Part shown: in pieces, positions 51,832 through 59,360 of the stretch
Layout: the number at the start of each line of letters is the position of its first letter
Numbering within the stretch: position 1 is the stretch's first letter
Assembly: GCF_046591575.1 (NCBI RefSeq)
Contig: NZ_JBIQWA010000003.1
Location: 186,001 to 250,000 of the forward strand
DNA length: 64,000 nucleotides
Direction: 5' to 3'
Origin: Marivita sp046591575
Lineage (GTDB): Bacteria > Pseudomonadota > Alphaproteobacteria > Rhodobacterales > Rhodobacteraceae
Program-made: the position numbers and the translations under genes
Notes under the pieces: model-generated
Database searches by the model: none
Told to the model about the DNA's origin: nothing
What the model saw: the letters and a program-made list of their open reading frames with translations, nothing else

Positions 51832-53403
51832 ATGAGCACACAAGAACATGACCGCCTTCTAATCATCGACTTCGGCAGCCAGGTCACGCAGCTGATTGCG
51901 CGTCGTCTGCGCGAGCTGAATGTCTATTGCGAAATTCATCCCTACCAGAACGTGACGGATGACTTTCTGACCGAGTTTGCCCCCAAAGCCATCATCTTTT
52001 CCGGTGGCCCGGACAGCGTGATGCGCGACGGCTCCCCGCGTCCTCCGAAATCGACGTACACGCTGGGCGTGCCGATCCTGGGCATCTGCTACGGCCAGCA
52101 GGTGATGATGCACGATCTGGGCGGCATGGTCGAAGCGGGCGAACACGCCACCGCCGAATTTGGCCGCGCCTATGTGACCCCCACGGACCTGCGCGACGAT
52201 TTGTTGTCGGGCTGGTTCATGGATGGCTCGGGCCGTGAACAGGTCTGGATGAGCCACGGCGATCATGTCTCTGAAATCGCACCGGATTTTGACGTTTTGG
52301 GCACATCGCCCGGCGCACCTTTTGCCATCACCGCAGACACCAAACGGCAGTTCTACGCGGTCCAGTTCCACCCCGAGGTACACCACACGCCGAACGGCAA
52401 AACGCTCTACCAGAACTTTGTCCAACTGGCCGGATTTTCCGGTGATTGGACGATGGACGCTTACCGCGAACAGGCCATCGAAAAGATCAAGCACCAGGTG
52501 GGCGACAAAAAGGTCATCTGCGCCCTGTCCGGCGGCGTTGACAGCTCGGTCGCGGCCGCCCTGCTGCACGAGGCGATTGGCGATCAGCTCACCTGCGTCT
52601 TCGTCGACCACGGCTTGTTGCGCCTGAACGAGGCCGAGGAAGTCGTGGCCATGTTCCGCGACCACATGAACCTGCAGGTCATCCACGCGCAGGAACAAGA
52701 GCTATTCCTGAGTGAACTGGAGGGCCAAAGCGACCCCGAAACCAAGCGCAAGATCATCGGGCGTCTGTTCATCGACGTGTTCCAGAAATACGCCAACGAG
52801 ATCGAAGGTGCCGAATTTCTGGCCCAAGGCACGCTCTATCCGGACGTGATTGAATCCGTCTCGTTCAGTGGCGGGCCATCGGTCACGATCAAAAGCCACC
52901 ACAATGTCGGCGGTCTGCCCGAAAAGATGGGCCTGAAACTGGTCGAACCGCTGCGCGAATTGTTCAAGGACGAGGTGCGCGCGCTGGGTCGCGAACTTGG
53001 CCTGCCCGACAGCTTTATCGGCCGTCATCCCTTCCCCGGACCTGGTCTGGCCATCCGCTGCCCCGGTGAGATCACCCGCGAAAAGCTGGAGATCCTGCGC
53101 AAGGCCGACGCGGTCTATATCGACCAGATTCGCAAGCATGGCCTCTATGACGACATCTGGCAGGCTTTCGTGGCCATCCTGCCGGTCCGCACCGTCGGCG
53201 TCATGGGGGACGGGCGCACCTATGATTACGCCTGCGCCCTGCGCGCGGTGACATCTGTTGACGGCATGACCGCCGATTACTACCCTTTCAGCCACGAATT
53301 CCTTGGTGAAACCGCCACGCGGATCATCAACGAAATCAAAGGCATCAACCGCGTGACCTATGACATCACGTCAAAACCTCCGGGGACGATTGAATGGGAA
53401 TGA
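51832..53403 (+). CDS. guaA: GMP synthase (glutamine-hydrolysing)
   Basis: GuaA converts XMP to GMP with glutamine nitrogen. The 523 residues from ATG 51832 begin MSTQEHDRLLIIDFGSQVTQ. The N-terminal glutaminase has the catalytic cysteine in GICYGQQVM (Cys86) and the histidine/glutamate pair in VQFHPEVHHTP. The ATP-pyrophosphatase P-loop is ALSGGVDSSVAAAL, and the C-terminal dimer domain ends ITSKPPGTIEWE. CAGGAG precedes the start. The SH3 protein gene overlaps its last 10 bp. Confidence 0.97.
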   Translation: MSTQEHDRLLIIDFGSQVTQLIARRLRELNVYCEIHPYQNVTDDFLTEFAPKAIIFSGGPDSVMRDGSPRPPKSTYTLGVPILGICYGQQVMMHDLGGMVEAGEHATAEFGRAYVTPTDLRDDLLSGWFMDGSGREQVWMSHGDHVSEIAPDFDVLGTSPGAPFAITADTKRQFYAVQFHPEVHHTPNGKTLYQNFVQLAGFSGDWTMDAYREQAIEKIKHQVGDKKVICALSGGVDSSVAAALLHEAIGDQLTCVFVDHGLLRLNEAEEVVAMFRDHMNLQVIHAQEQELFLSELEGQSDPETKRKIIGRLFIDVFQKYANEIEGAEFLAQGTLYPDVIESVSFSGGPSVTIKSHHNVGGLPEKMGLKLVEPLRELFKDEVRALGRELGLPDSFIGRHPFPGPGLAIRCPGEITREKLEILRKADAVYIDQIRKHGLYDDIWQAFVAILPVRTVGVMGDGRTYDYACALRAVTSVDGMTADYYPFSHEFLGETATRIINEIKGINRVTYDITSKPPGTIEWE

Positions 53404-54008
53404 AATGTGCTGTTCCGCTGCTCTTTTGTGCAACTGCGGCCCTTGCAGAGCCAAGCTATACCCGCGTGATCGGCGTGGCGATGGATGACACGCTGAACAT
53501 TCGCAGCGCACCCTCTGCCAGCAGCGACGATATCGGCGATTTGGCCCCGGACGCGCGCGGCATCGAAGTGACCGGGCTTGACGGCACCGGCGACTGGGCA
53601 CGTATCGGTGTCGGAGAAATCAATGGCTGGGTGGCTGCGCGGTTTCTGGAACCCGACCAGATGCAGACCTTTGCAAAAAGCGCGGTGCCACATGGTGTGT
53701 TCTGCCAGGGGACCGAACCGTTCTGGGGGTTGGGGCTTTATGAAACCGATGCTGTCTATTCGAACCCGGACGATGGAGACATCGCGCTCACGCTCGACAG
53801 TGTGACCATCGCGCAAGGCCGCCTTGGCAGCCCCGCCCTGTTTACGCTGTCCAGTGCCGCAAATGACGCGATCGAAGCCACCATCATCGGCGCGACCTGC
53901 AGCGACGGGATGAGCGACCGCACCTATGGCTGGACGGTCACATTGCAACACAGGGCCCCCGGTTCACAGCGGTTCCTGACGGGATGCTGCAGCTTGCCGC
54001 GCGACTAA
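53394..54008 (+). CDS. secreted bacterial SH3-domain protein (COG3650-like C-terminal half)
   Basis: This 204-residue protein has a signal peptide (MGMKCAVPLLFCATAALA, cut before EPS). An SH3b domain follows (about residues 22-85) with TLNIRSAPSASSDDIGDL, the usual opening, and WARIGVGEINGWVAARFL. The second half contains CQGTEPFWGLGL and closes with cysteines in GCCSLPRD, resembling the COG3650-type heme/envelope proteins of unknown role. ATG 53394 lies inside the guaA end; co-transcription with guaA is likely. Confidence 0.78.
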   Translation: MGMKCAVPLLFCATAALAEPSYTRVIGVAMDDTLNIRSAPSASSDDIGDLAPDARGIEVTGLDGTGDWARIGVGEINGWVAARFLEPDQMQTFAKSAVPHGVFCQGTEPFWGLGLYETDAVYSNPDDGDIALTLDSVTIAQGRLGSPALFTLSSAANDAIEATIIGATCSDGMSDRTYGWTVTLQHRAPGSQRFLTGCCSLPRD

Positions 54009-54040
54009 AGTCCGCTGGTTTAATAAAATTTTATATATTA

Positions 54041-54055
54041 TTAACAGTGTATTAA
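54041..54055 (+). promoter_or_regulatory. CtrA-like full site (TTAA-N7-TTAA)
   Basis: TTAA (54041-54044), seven bases, TTAA (54052-54055) is the CtrA recognition spacing. The base after the second half is G where the consensus has C. The surrounding 54018-54070 stretch is strongly AT-rich compared with the rest of the window. It lies about 95 bp upstream of the EamA transporter gene. Confidence 0.35.
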
Positions 54056-54076
54056 GATGCAACTTTAATAGGCAGC

Positions 54077-54092
54077 GTTACCCGTGGGTAAC
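54077..54092 (+). promoter_or_regulatory. perfect 7-bp-arm palindrome, candidate operator
   Basis: GTTACCC (54077-54083), two bases, GGGTAAC (54086-54092). The symmetry is suited to a dimeric repressor. It lies 55 bp before the start of the EamA transporter gene and after the AT-rich block. There is no T-run, so it is not a terminator. Confidence 0.45.
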
Positions 54093-54147
54093 CGTCTTGC
54101 GCGCAACGCCTCTTGCACCTGCACGGCGGTCGTGACCTAACACAGCT

Positions 54148-55005
54148 ATGAGCGAAACCGTCAAAGCCTGCCTCTGGATGATCGGGGCCATCGTGTCCTT
54201 CACCTCGATGGCCATCGCCGGGCGCGCGGTGAGCCTGACGCTCGATACGTTCGAAATCATGATGTATCGCAGCCTGATCGGCATTGTCATCGTGGTCGCT
54301 CTTGCGGCCAGTGCAGGCACCTTGCATCAGGTACGGACGCGCAAGCCCGGATTGCATTTCATTCGGAATGTCAGCCATTTTGCCGGTCAGAACCTGTGGT
54401 TCTATTCAATCACCGTGATCCCTCTGGCCCAGGTGTTCGCACTTGAATTCACATCGCCGCTCTGGGTCATGCTGCTGGCCCCGTTCGTGCTCGGAGAACG
54501 GCTGACCCGGTCACAGGTGATTGCTGCCGTGTTCGGCTTTATCGGCATTCTGGTGGTCACCCGCCCCAGCCCCGACACGGTCGAGCTGGGCTTGCTGACC
54601 GCCGCGCTTGCGGCGATCGGCTTTGCCGGATCGGCGGTGTTGACCCGCAAGCTGACGCGCACCGAAACCATCACCTGCATTCTGTTTTACCTCACAGTGA
54701 TGCAAGCGGTGCTTGGCCTTGGCTTTGCCGGCTTCGATGGTGACATTGCCCTGCCCACGGCTGCCAATCTGCCCTGGGTCGTGATCATCGCCATCGCCGG
54801 GCTGGTGGCGCATTATTGTTTGACCACCGCGCTGTCGCTTGCGCCCGCCACAATTGTGATGCCGATTGATTTCACCCGCCTGCCGGTGATCGCGATTGTG
54901 GGGGTGGTGCTTTACTCGGAACCACTGGACCCGTTCGTGTTATTGGGGGCCGCTATCATTTTTGGTGCAAATTATTATAATATCTGGTCCAGTACCCGCG
55001 TGTAA
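54148..55005 (+). CDS. EamA/DMT-superfamily transporter
   Basis: This 285-residue membrane protein has about ten helices in two EamA repeats. The first repeat includes WMIGAIVSFTSMAIAGRAVS and the second begins near FAGSAVLTRKLTRTETITCI. Other blocks are ALEFTSPLWVMLLAPFVLGE and the C-terminal FTRLPVIAIVGVVLYSEPLD, a common DMT motif. Substrates in this family are amino acids, nucleosides or other small metabolites; none can be assigned. The upstream AT-rich gap holds the CtrA-like box and the palindrome. Confidence 0.9.
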   Translation: MSETVKACLWMIGAIVSFTSMAIAGRAVSLTLDTFEIMMYRSLIGIVIVVALAASAGTLHQVRTRKPGLHFIRNVSHFAGQNLWFYSITVIPLAQVFALEFTSPLWVMLLAPFVLGERLTRSQVIAAVFGFIGILVVTRPSPDTVELGLLTAALAAIGFAGSAVLTRKLTRTETITCILFYLTVMQAVLGLGFAGFDGDIALPTAANLPWVVIIAIAGLVAHYCLTTALSLAPATIVMPIDFTRLPVIAIVGVVLYSEPLDPFVLLGAAIIFGANYYNIWSSTRV

Positions 55006-55125
55006 CGCTTTTGTGACGCTGCGGCAGAACCTGCGAGTTGACGCTGGGTAAAAATTGACCCGCGAACAGGCTCTTGGCTACGCTTTTTTAACGGTTTGGC
55101 TGCAAACCCAAGGGATGAGGGTCCG

Positions 55126-56451
55126 ATGACAAAATTGATGACAAGCGCAGTCGCGCTGACACTGGCAGCAGGCGCTGCAAACGCGGGCGGGATTGAACGG
55201 TCGAACAACGACTATGGGTTTCTGTTCAGTGAAAATGATCAGGTTCAACTCAGCTTTACGCATATCAACCCTGACATTTCAGGCACCTACACACCGGCCC
55301 TGACAGCGGCCGGGGGGGGCGAAAACAAAACCGGCAATATGGCCAAAAGCTACACCAATTATGCTTTTGCCTATAAGAACAACATCAACGAAAAACTGAC
55401 GTTTGGTCTTTACGTCAACAACCCCTATGGTGCCGCGTCTGAATACACCCAAGGTGTCTATTCCGGGCTGGTTGCCGATTGGGACAGTGACCAGATCGCT
55501 GTTGTGGGCAAATATCGCGTGACAGATCGCGTCTCGGTCTTTGCCGGTGCCCGCTATGTCGAAAGCAACGCGGATATCACGATCCCCGACCTTCTGGTGC
55601 GCAGCCGGGTTGGCTCCAACGCGCAGGGTATCGGTGCGCAGGCCCAGACATTGGGCGCTCAGGCGCAGGATCTGGGTGCGCAGGCGCAGGCGGCGGCGGC
55701 TGCCGGTGATTTGGCGGCGGCACAGCAACTTGGCGCGCAGGCACAGGCCCTTGGGGCCGAAGCACAGGCGCTTGGCGCACGCGCGCAAACGCTTGGCGCG
55801 GCGGCACAGGATTTCGGCACGTCAATGGAATACAACGCCACCGGCAGACGCGTCGGGGACTGGGGCGGTATTCTGGGTGTTGCCTATGAAATCCCCGACA
55901 TCGCGCTGCGCGTCGCCCTGTCCTGGCAAAGCGAAATTGAACATTCATTCGCAACCAGCGAATCCATTGCGGGGCTTGGCATCGATGTGGACAGGGGCGA
56001 CACCAAGGTCACAATGCCGCAAAGCGTGGCGCTTGATTTCCAGACCGGTGTGGCACCGGGAACATTGGTATTTGGTCAGGTCAAATGGACAGAATGGTCC
56101 AAATGGGAAGTGCGCACCCCCGAATATGAAGATGTCACCGGTGTGGCGGTCACAGGGTTCGACGATGACCGCGTGACCTGGTCGTTGGGCGTTGGGCGTG
56201 CCTTTTCCGAAGATCTGTCCGGCTTTGCGCTGATCCGATACGAGGCGCAGAACGACAACCCGACTTCGCGCCTGTCACCGCGCGATGGCTTTGTCAGCTT
56301 TGGCGTCGGAGGCCAGTATAAGATCGACAACATGACCCTGCGCGGCGGAATCGAATACGCGTGGGTTGGCGATGCAGAAGACGCCTCTGGTGTGAAATTC
56401 GAAGGCAACTCCGGCATCGGTGTCGGGCTGTCACTGACCGTCGATTTCTAA
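55126..56451 (+). CDS. FadL/OmpP1-type outer-membrane transporter with heptad insert
   Basis: This 441-residue protein has a signal peptide (MTKLMTSAVALTLAAGAANA). The FadL family forms 14-stranded barrels that let hydrophobic molecules such as long-chain fatty acids through. Marks are GGIERSNNDYGFLFSENDQV near the start, KLTFGLYVNNPYGAASEY and, near the end, a barrel-closing strand GIGVGLSLTVDF with the usual terminal aromatic. Residues 170-230 are an unusual Ala/Gln/Gly heptad array, listed separately. GGATGAGG precedes ATG 55126. A strong terminator follows. The substrate is not known. Confidence 0.9.
   Translation: MTKLMTSAVALTLAAGAANAGGIERSNNDYGFLFSENDQVQLSFTHINPDISGTYTPALTAAGGGENKTGNMAKSYTNYAFAYKNNINEKLTFGLYVNNPYGAASEYTQGVYSGLVADWDSDQIAVVGKYRVTDRVSVFAGARYVESNADITIPDLLVRSRVGSNAQGIGAQAQTLGAQAQDLGAQAQAAAAAGDLAAAQQLGAQAQALGAEAQALGARAQTLGAAAQDFGTSMEYNATGRRVGDWGGILGVAYEIPDIALRVALSWQSEIEHSFATSESIAGLGIDVDRGDTKVTMPQSVALDFQTGVAPGTLVFGQVKWTEWSKWEVRTPEYEDVTGVAVTGFDDDRVTWSLGVGRAFSEDLSGFALIRYEAQNDNPTSRLSPRDGFVSFGVGGQYKIDNMTLRGGIEYAWVGDAEDASGVKFEGNSGIGVGLSLTVDF
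55633..55815 (+). repeat. in-frame 21-bp tandem repeat array in the FadL gene
   Basis: Three 21-bp units, a 36-bp spacer and four more units encode GAQAQTL, GAQAQDL, GAQAQAA, a 12-residue linker (AAAGDLAAAQQL), GAQAQAL, GAEAQAL, GARAQTL and GAAAQDF. Units diverge at third positions and in a few residues. All units are exact multiples of three bases, so changes in copy number would keep the frame. Confidence 0.9.
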
Positions 56452-56473
56452 CCGCGCCCCCAGTTTGATTTGC

Positions 56474-56509
56474 AAAGTCCCGTCAGACCCGCGCTGACGG
56501 GACTTTTTT
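56474..56509 (+). terminator. rho-independent terminator of the FadL gene
   Basis: AAAGTCCCGTCAG (56474-56486) pairs with CTGACGGGACTTT (56494-56506) over 13 bp with a 7-nt loop, and the T-run continues to 56509. It lies 23 bp after the stop codon. Confidence 0.95.
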
Positions 56510-56567
56510 ATGCCTTGCGCAGGTTCCGGGTCGCGCCGAACGCTTTGGGACGGCTAAAGCACGTCAC

Positions 56568-57479
56568 ATGATACAACAAACAACCCTGTCTTCCCGCGCG
56601 TGGATCGAACTCACGCTGCTTGCCACAATCTGGGGCGCGTCCTTTCTGGCGATCCGAACGGCGCTGGATGAAATCGGGCCATTGACCTCTGTCTTGCACC
56701 GGACTTTCTGGGCCATGCTGGTGTTATGGATCGTGGTGATCCTTCGCAAACAGGCGCTTCCCAAGGACATGCGCCTCTGGGGGGCGTTTCTGGTGATGGG
56801 GCTTTTGAACAATGTCATCCCCTTCAGTCTGATGGCCTGGGGGCAACTCTACGTGCCCACCGGCCTCACGTCGATCTTCAACGCGGCCAGTGCGATTTTC
56901 GGCATCGTGGTGGCCGCCCTGGTTTTTGCCGATGAACGGATCACGCCGCGCAAAGCTCTGGGTGTCGGGCTTGGCTTTCTGGGCGTGTGTACGGCGATTG
57001 AGCTTGAGGCGCTCAAAGACTTTGACACCGGCTCGCTTGCGCAGTTCGCGATTGTCGCCGGGACGGTGTCATATGCCTGCGCGGGTTCTTGGGCCCGCAA
57101 ATATTTGGCAGGTGTTCCGCCCCTGGTGGCCGCTGCCGGTATGTTGACCGGATCAGCGCTGATCATGATCCCGCTGACCCTTTGGGGCGAAGGCGTGCCG
57201 TCTTTTGCAGTGTCCGCATCAACCTGGGGCGCGATTGCCTATTACGCGATCATTGCGACCGCATTGGCCTACCTGCTGTATTACCGTGTTCTGGCCATGG
57301 CGGGCAGCGGCAATCTGCTTTTGGTCACGCTTTTGATCCCGCCTGTCGCCATCACTTTGGGTGCGGTGGTTCGGGACGAGACATTGCAAACGGGCGATTA
57401 TCTGGGCTTTGCGCTTCTTGTGTTGGGGCTAAGCGTGATCGACGGTCGACTGTGGCACCGCAGACGGACAACCGTTTGA
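56568..57479 (+). CDS. EamA/DMT-superfamily transporter
   Basis: This second EamA-type transporter has 303 residues. There are ten membrane helices in two repeats: TLLATIWGASFLAIRTALDE opens the first, and GTVSYACAGSWARKYLAGVP opens the second. LIPPVAITLGAVVRDETLQT near the end is the typical DMT block before the last helix. It differs from the transporter at 54148 in sequence and is closer to the YdcZ/RhaT-like drug/metabolite exporters. No partner gene indicates a substrate. It is followed after 57 bp by the P-loop gene. Confidence 0.9.
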   Translation: MIQQTTLSSRAWIELTLLATIWGASFLAIRTALDEIGPLTSVLHRTFWAMLVLWIVVILRKQALPKDMRLWGAFLVMGLLNNVIPFSLMAWGQLYVPTGLTSIFNAASAIFGIVVAALVFADERITPRKALGVGLGFLGVCTAIELEALKDFDTGSLAQFAIVAGTVSYACAGSWARKYLAGVPPLVAAAGMLTGSALIMIPLTLWGEGVPSFAVSASTWGAIAYYAIIATALAYLLYYRVLAMAGSGNLLLVTLLIPPVAITLGAVVRDETLQTGDYLGFALLVLGLSVIDGRLWHRRRTTV

Positions 57480-57481
57480 CG

Positions 57482-57528
57482 CCCTTGCATCACCCCGGTA
57501 GGTCACGTCACACACAGCGCGGCAAGGG
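57482..57528 (+). promoter_or_regulatory. inverted repeat that can mask the ribosome-binding site of the P-loop/metA transcript
   Basis: CCCTTGC (57482-57488) can pair with GCAAGGG (57522-57528), enclosing 33 nt. The second arm contains the Shine-Dalgarno AAGGG, 8 nt before ATG 57537. It covers nearly the whole 57-bp gap after the transporter gene. It does not match the SAM-II or SAM/SAH cores that I remember. Confidence 0.5.
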
Positions 57529-57536
57529 TAAGCGGC

Positions 57537-58403
57537 ATGATCTATACATCAGGACAGGACTGGCGCACGGCGCGTCACAAACGCGTGGTTTTGTTTGCGA
57601 TGTCGGGGCTGGGAAAGACGCATTTGTCCAATATCCTGCGCGACAGCGGCGATTGGTTTCACTACTCCATCGATTACCGGATCGGCACCCGCTACATGGG
57701 CGAATACATCGCCGACAATGCCAAGCGTGAGGCGATGAAAGTCCCGTTTCTGCGCGATCTTCTGATGTCGGACTCGATCTATATCGGGTCGAACCTGACC
57801 TTTGACAATCTGGCCCCCGTCGCCGCCTATCTTGGCAAACCCGGCAATCCGGACCGGGGCGGACTGACGATGCAGGAATACCGCAAACGACAGGACCAGT
57901 TTCGCCGCGCGGAAATGGCGGCGCTGTTGGACACCGGGTATTTCATCGACCGCGCCCAGGATTTGTACGGCTATCCGCATTTTGTATGTGACACCGGTGG
58001 CTCCATTTGCGAATGGGTCGATCCGCACGACCCAAACGATCCGATCCTGAGCGAGCTGTCCAAACACGCGCTTTTGGTGTGGATCAAAGGCGATGAGGCG
58101 CACACGCAAGACCTGATCCAAAGGTTCGACAAGGCCCCCAAACCGATGGCCTATCAGCCCGAATTCCTGACACGGGTGTGGACCGATTATCTAAGCCAGA
58201 ACAATATCAAGGAAGACGATGTTGATCCTGACAGCTTTATCCGCTGGACCTATGCACAGGCCCTGGCGCACCGTCAGCCGCGCTATCAGGCCATGGCCGA
58301 TCGGTGGGGCATCACGGTTGACGCCAGCGCCCTTGCAGAGGCGCGATCCGCCAATATCTTTGACACCGTGATTGCAAACGCGCTCGACCAGAACAGGCCC
58401 TGA
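57537..58403 (+). CDS. P-loop ATPase-like protein of unknown function, in operon with metA
   Basis: This 288-residue protein starts MIYTSGQDWRTARHKRVVLF and then has a Walker A variant, AMSGLGKTHLSNIL (residues 21-34). The adjacent HYSIDYRIGTRYMGEYIADN could bind a nucleotide base or a substrate. A later acidic block, HFVCDTGGSICEWVDPHDPN, may supply a Walker B or catalytic acid. No AAA+ sensor or kinase signature is complete. I know it as a conserved Rhodobacterales neighbour of metA without an assigned role. It ends 3 bp before metA, so the two are surely co-transcribed. Confidence 0.8.
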   Translation: MIYTSGQDWRTARHKRVVLFAMSGLGKTHLSNILRDSGDWFHYSIDYRIGTRYMGEYIADNAKREAMKVPFLRDLLMSDSIYIGSNLTFDNLAPVAAYLGKPGNPDRGGLTMQEYRKRQDQFRRAEMAALLDTGYFIDRAQDLYGYPHFVCDTGGSICEWVDPHDPNDPILSELSKHALLVWIKGDEAHTQDLIQRFDKAPKPMAYQPEFLTRVWTDYLSQNNIKEDDVDPDSFIRWTYAQALAHRQPRYQAMADRWGITVDASALAEARSANIFDTVIANALDQNRP

Positions 58404-58406
58404 CCC

Positions 58407-59351
58407 ATGCCCATCAAACTGCCCGACAACCTTCCCGCCTATGACGTGCTCAAGCGCGAAGGCGTTATGGTCATCCCAGACGAGCTGGCTGGCCAGCAGG
58501 ACATTCGTCCGCTGCGGATTGCTCTGCTCAATCTGATGCCCAAGAAAATCCAGACGGAAAACCAGTTTGCCCGCCTGATCGGGGCCACACCGTTGCAGAT
58601 TGAATTCAGCCTGATCCGCATGACAGAGCATCAGGCCCGCAACACGGCTGCGGAACATATGGAGAGCTTTTACCGCCCGTTCTCCGAAGTTCTGGCCAGC
58701 GGCGAAAAGTTTGACGGGCTGATCATCACCGGCGCGCCGATTGAGCATTTACCCTATGATCAAGTGACTTACTGGGACGAGCTCACGCAGGTGATGAACT
58801 GGACCCAGACCCATGTTCATTCGACCTTTGGCGTGTGTTGGGGGGGCATGGCCATGATCAACCATTTTCACAACGTGCCCAAAATCGACCTTCCGACCAA
58901 GGCGTTCGGTTGTATCCGGCATAATATCCTGACCCCGGCCTCGCCCTATCTGCGCGGCTTCTCGGATGATATGGTGGTGCCGGTTAGCCGCTGGACGGAA
59001 ATCCGTCGCGAGGACATCACCAAAGCCGGCCTGCCGATCCTGATCGACAGCCCCACAGCCGGGCCCTGTCTGGTCGCAGATCCGGACCACCGCGCGCTCT
59101 ATGTGTTCAACCATTTTGAATATGACAGCGGCACGCTCAAGGATGAATACGACCGCGACATCGCCAATGGCACACCGATCAATGTGCCCGCCAATTATTA
59201 CCCGAATGACGACCCCACTCAGCCGCCGCTGAACCGGTGGCGCAGTCACGCGCATCTGCTCTATGGCAACTGGGTCTCCGAGATCTACCTTACAACTCCG
59301 TTCGATAGCGAGTTGATTGGCGCGGCCAGTACGGATCTGCGCAAAAAATAG
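58407..59351 (+). CDS. metA: homoserine O-acyltransferase (MetA family), likely acetyl-CoA type
   Basis: MetA activates homoserine for methionine synthesis. The 314-residue length and the catalytic cysteine in FGVCWGGMAMINHF (Cys144) are typical, as are LNLMPKKIQTENQFARLIG and the His/Glu pair near YVFNHFEYDSG. The specificity position that is Gly in E. coli (succinyl) and Glu in Bacillus (acetyl) reads GAPIEHL here, with Glu113. Acetyl-CoA use is therefore expected, although databases often call such genes succinyltransferases. The stop is joined to the ribosome site of the next gene. Confidence 0.94.
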   Translation: MPIKLPDNLPAYDVLKREGVMVIPDELAGQQDIRPLRIALLNLMPKKIQTENQFARLIGATPLQIEFSLIRMTEHQARNTAAEHMESFYRPFSEVLASGEKFDGLIITGAPIEHLPYDQVTYWDELTQVMNWTQTHVHSTFGVCWGGMAMINHFHNVPKIDLPTKAFGCIRHNILTPASPYLRGFSDDMVVPVSRWTEIRREDITKAGLPILIDSPTAGPCLVADPDHRALYVFNHFEYDSGTLKDEYDRDIANGTPINVPANYYPNDDPTQPPLNRWRSHAHLLYGNWVSEIYLTTPFDSELIGAASTDLRKK

Positions 59352-59360
59352 GAGGCCATC

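Noticed and set aside
55633..55815. CRISPR-like repeat
   Set aside because: Repeats are contiguous 21-bp coding units in frame without unique spacers.
57480..57536. SAM-II or SAM/SAH riboswitch before metA
   Set aside because: The leader has no core resembling those classes as I remember them, only a 7-bp inverted repeat. Kept as a separate unclassified finding.
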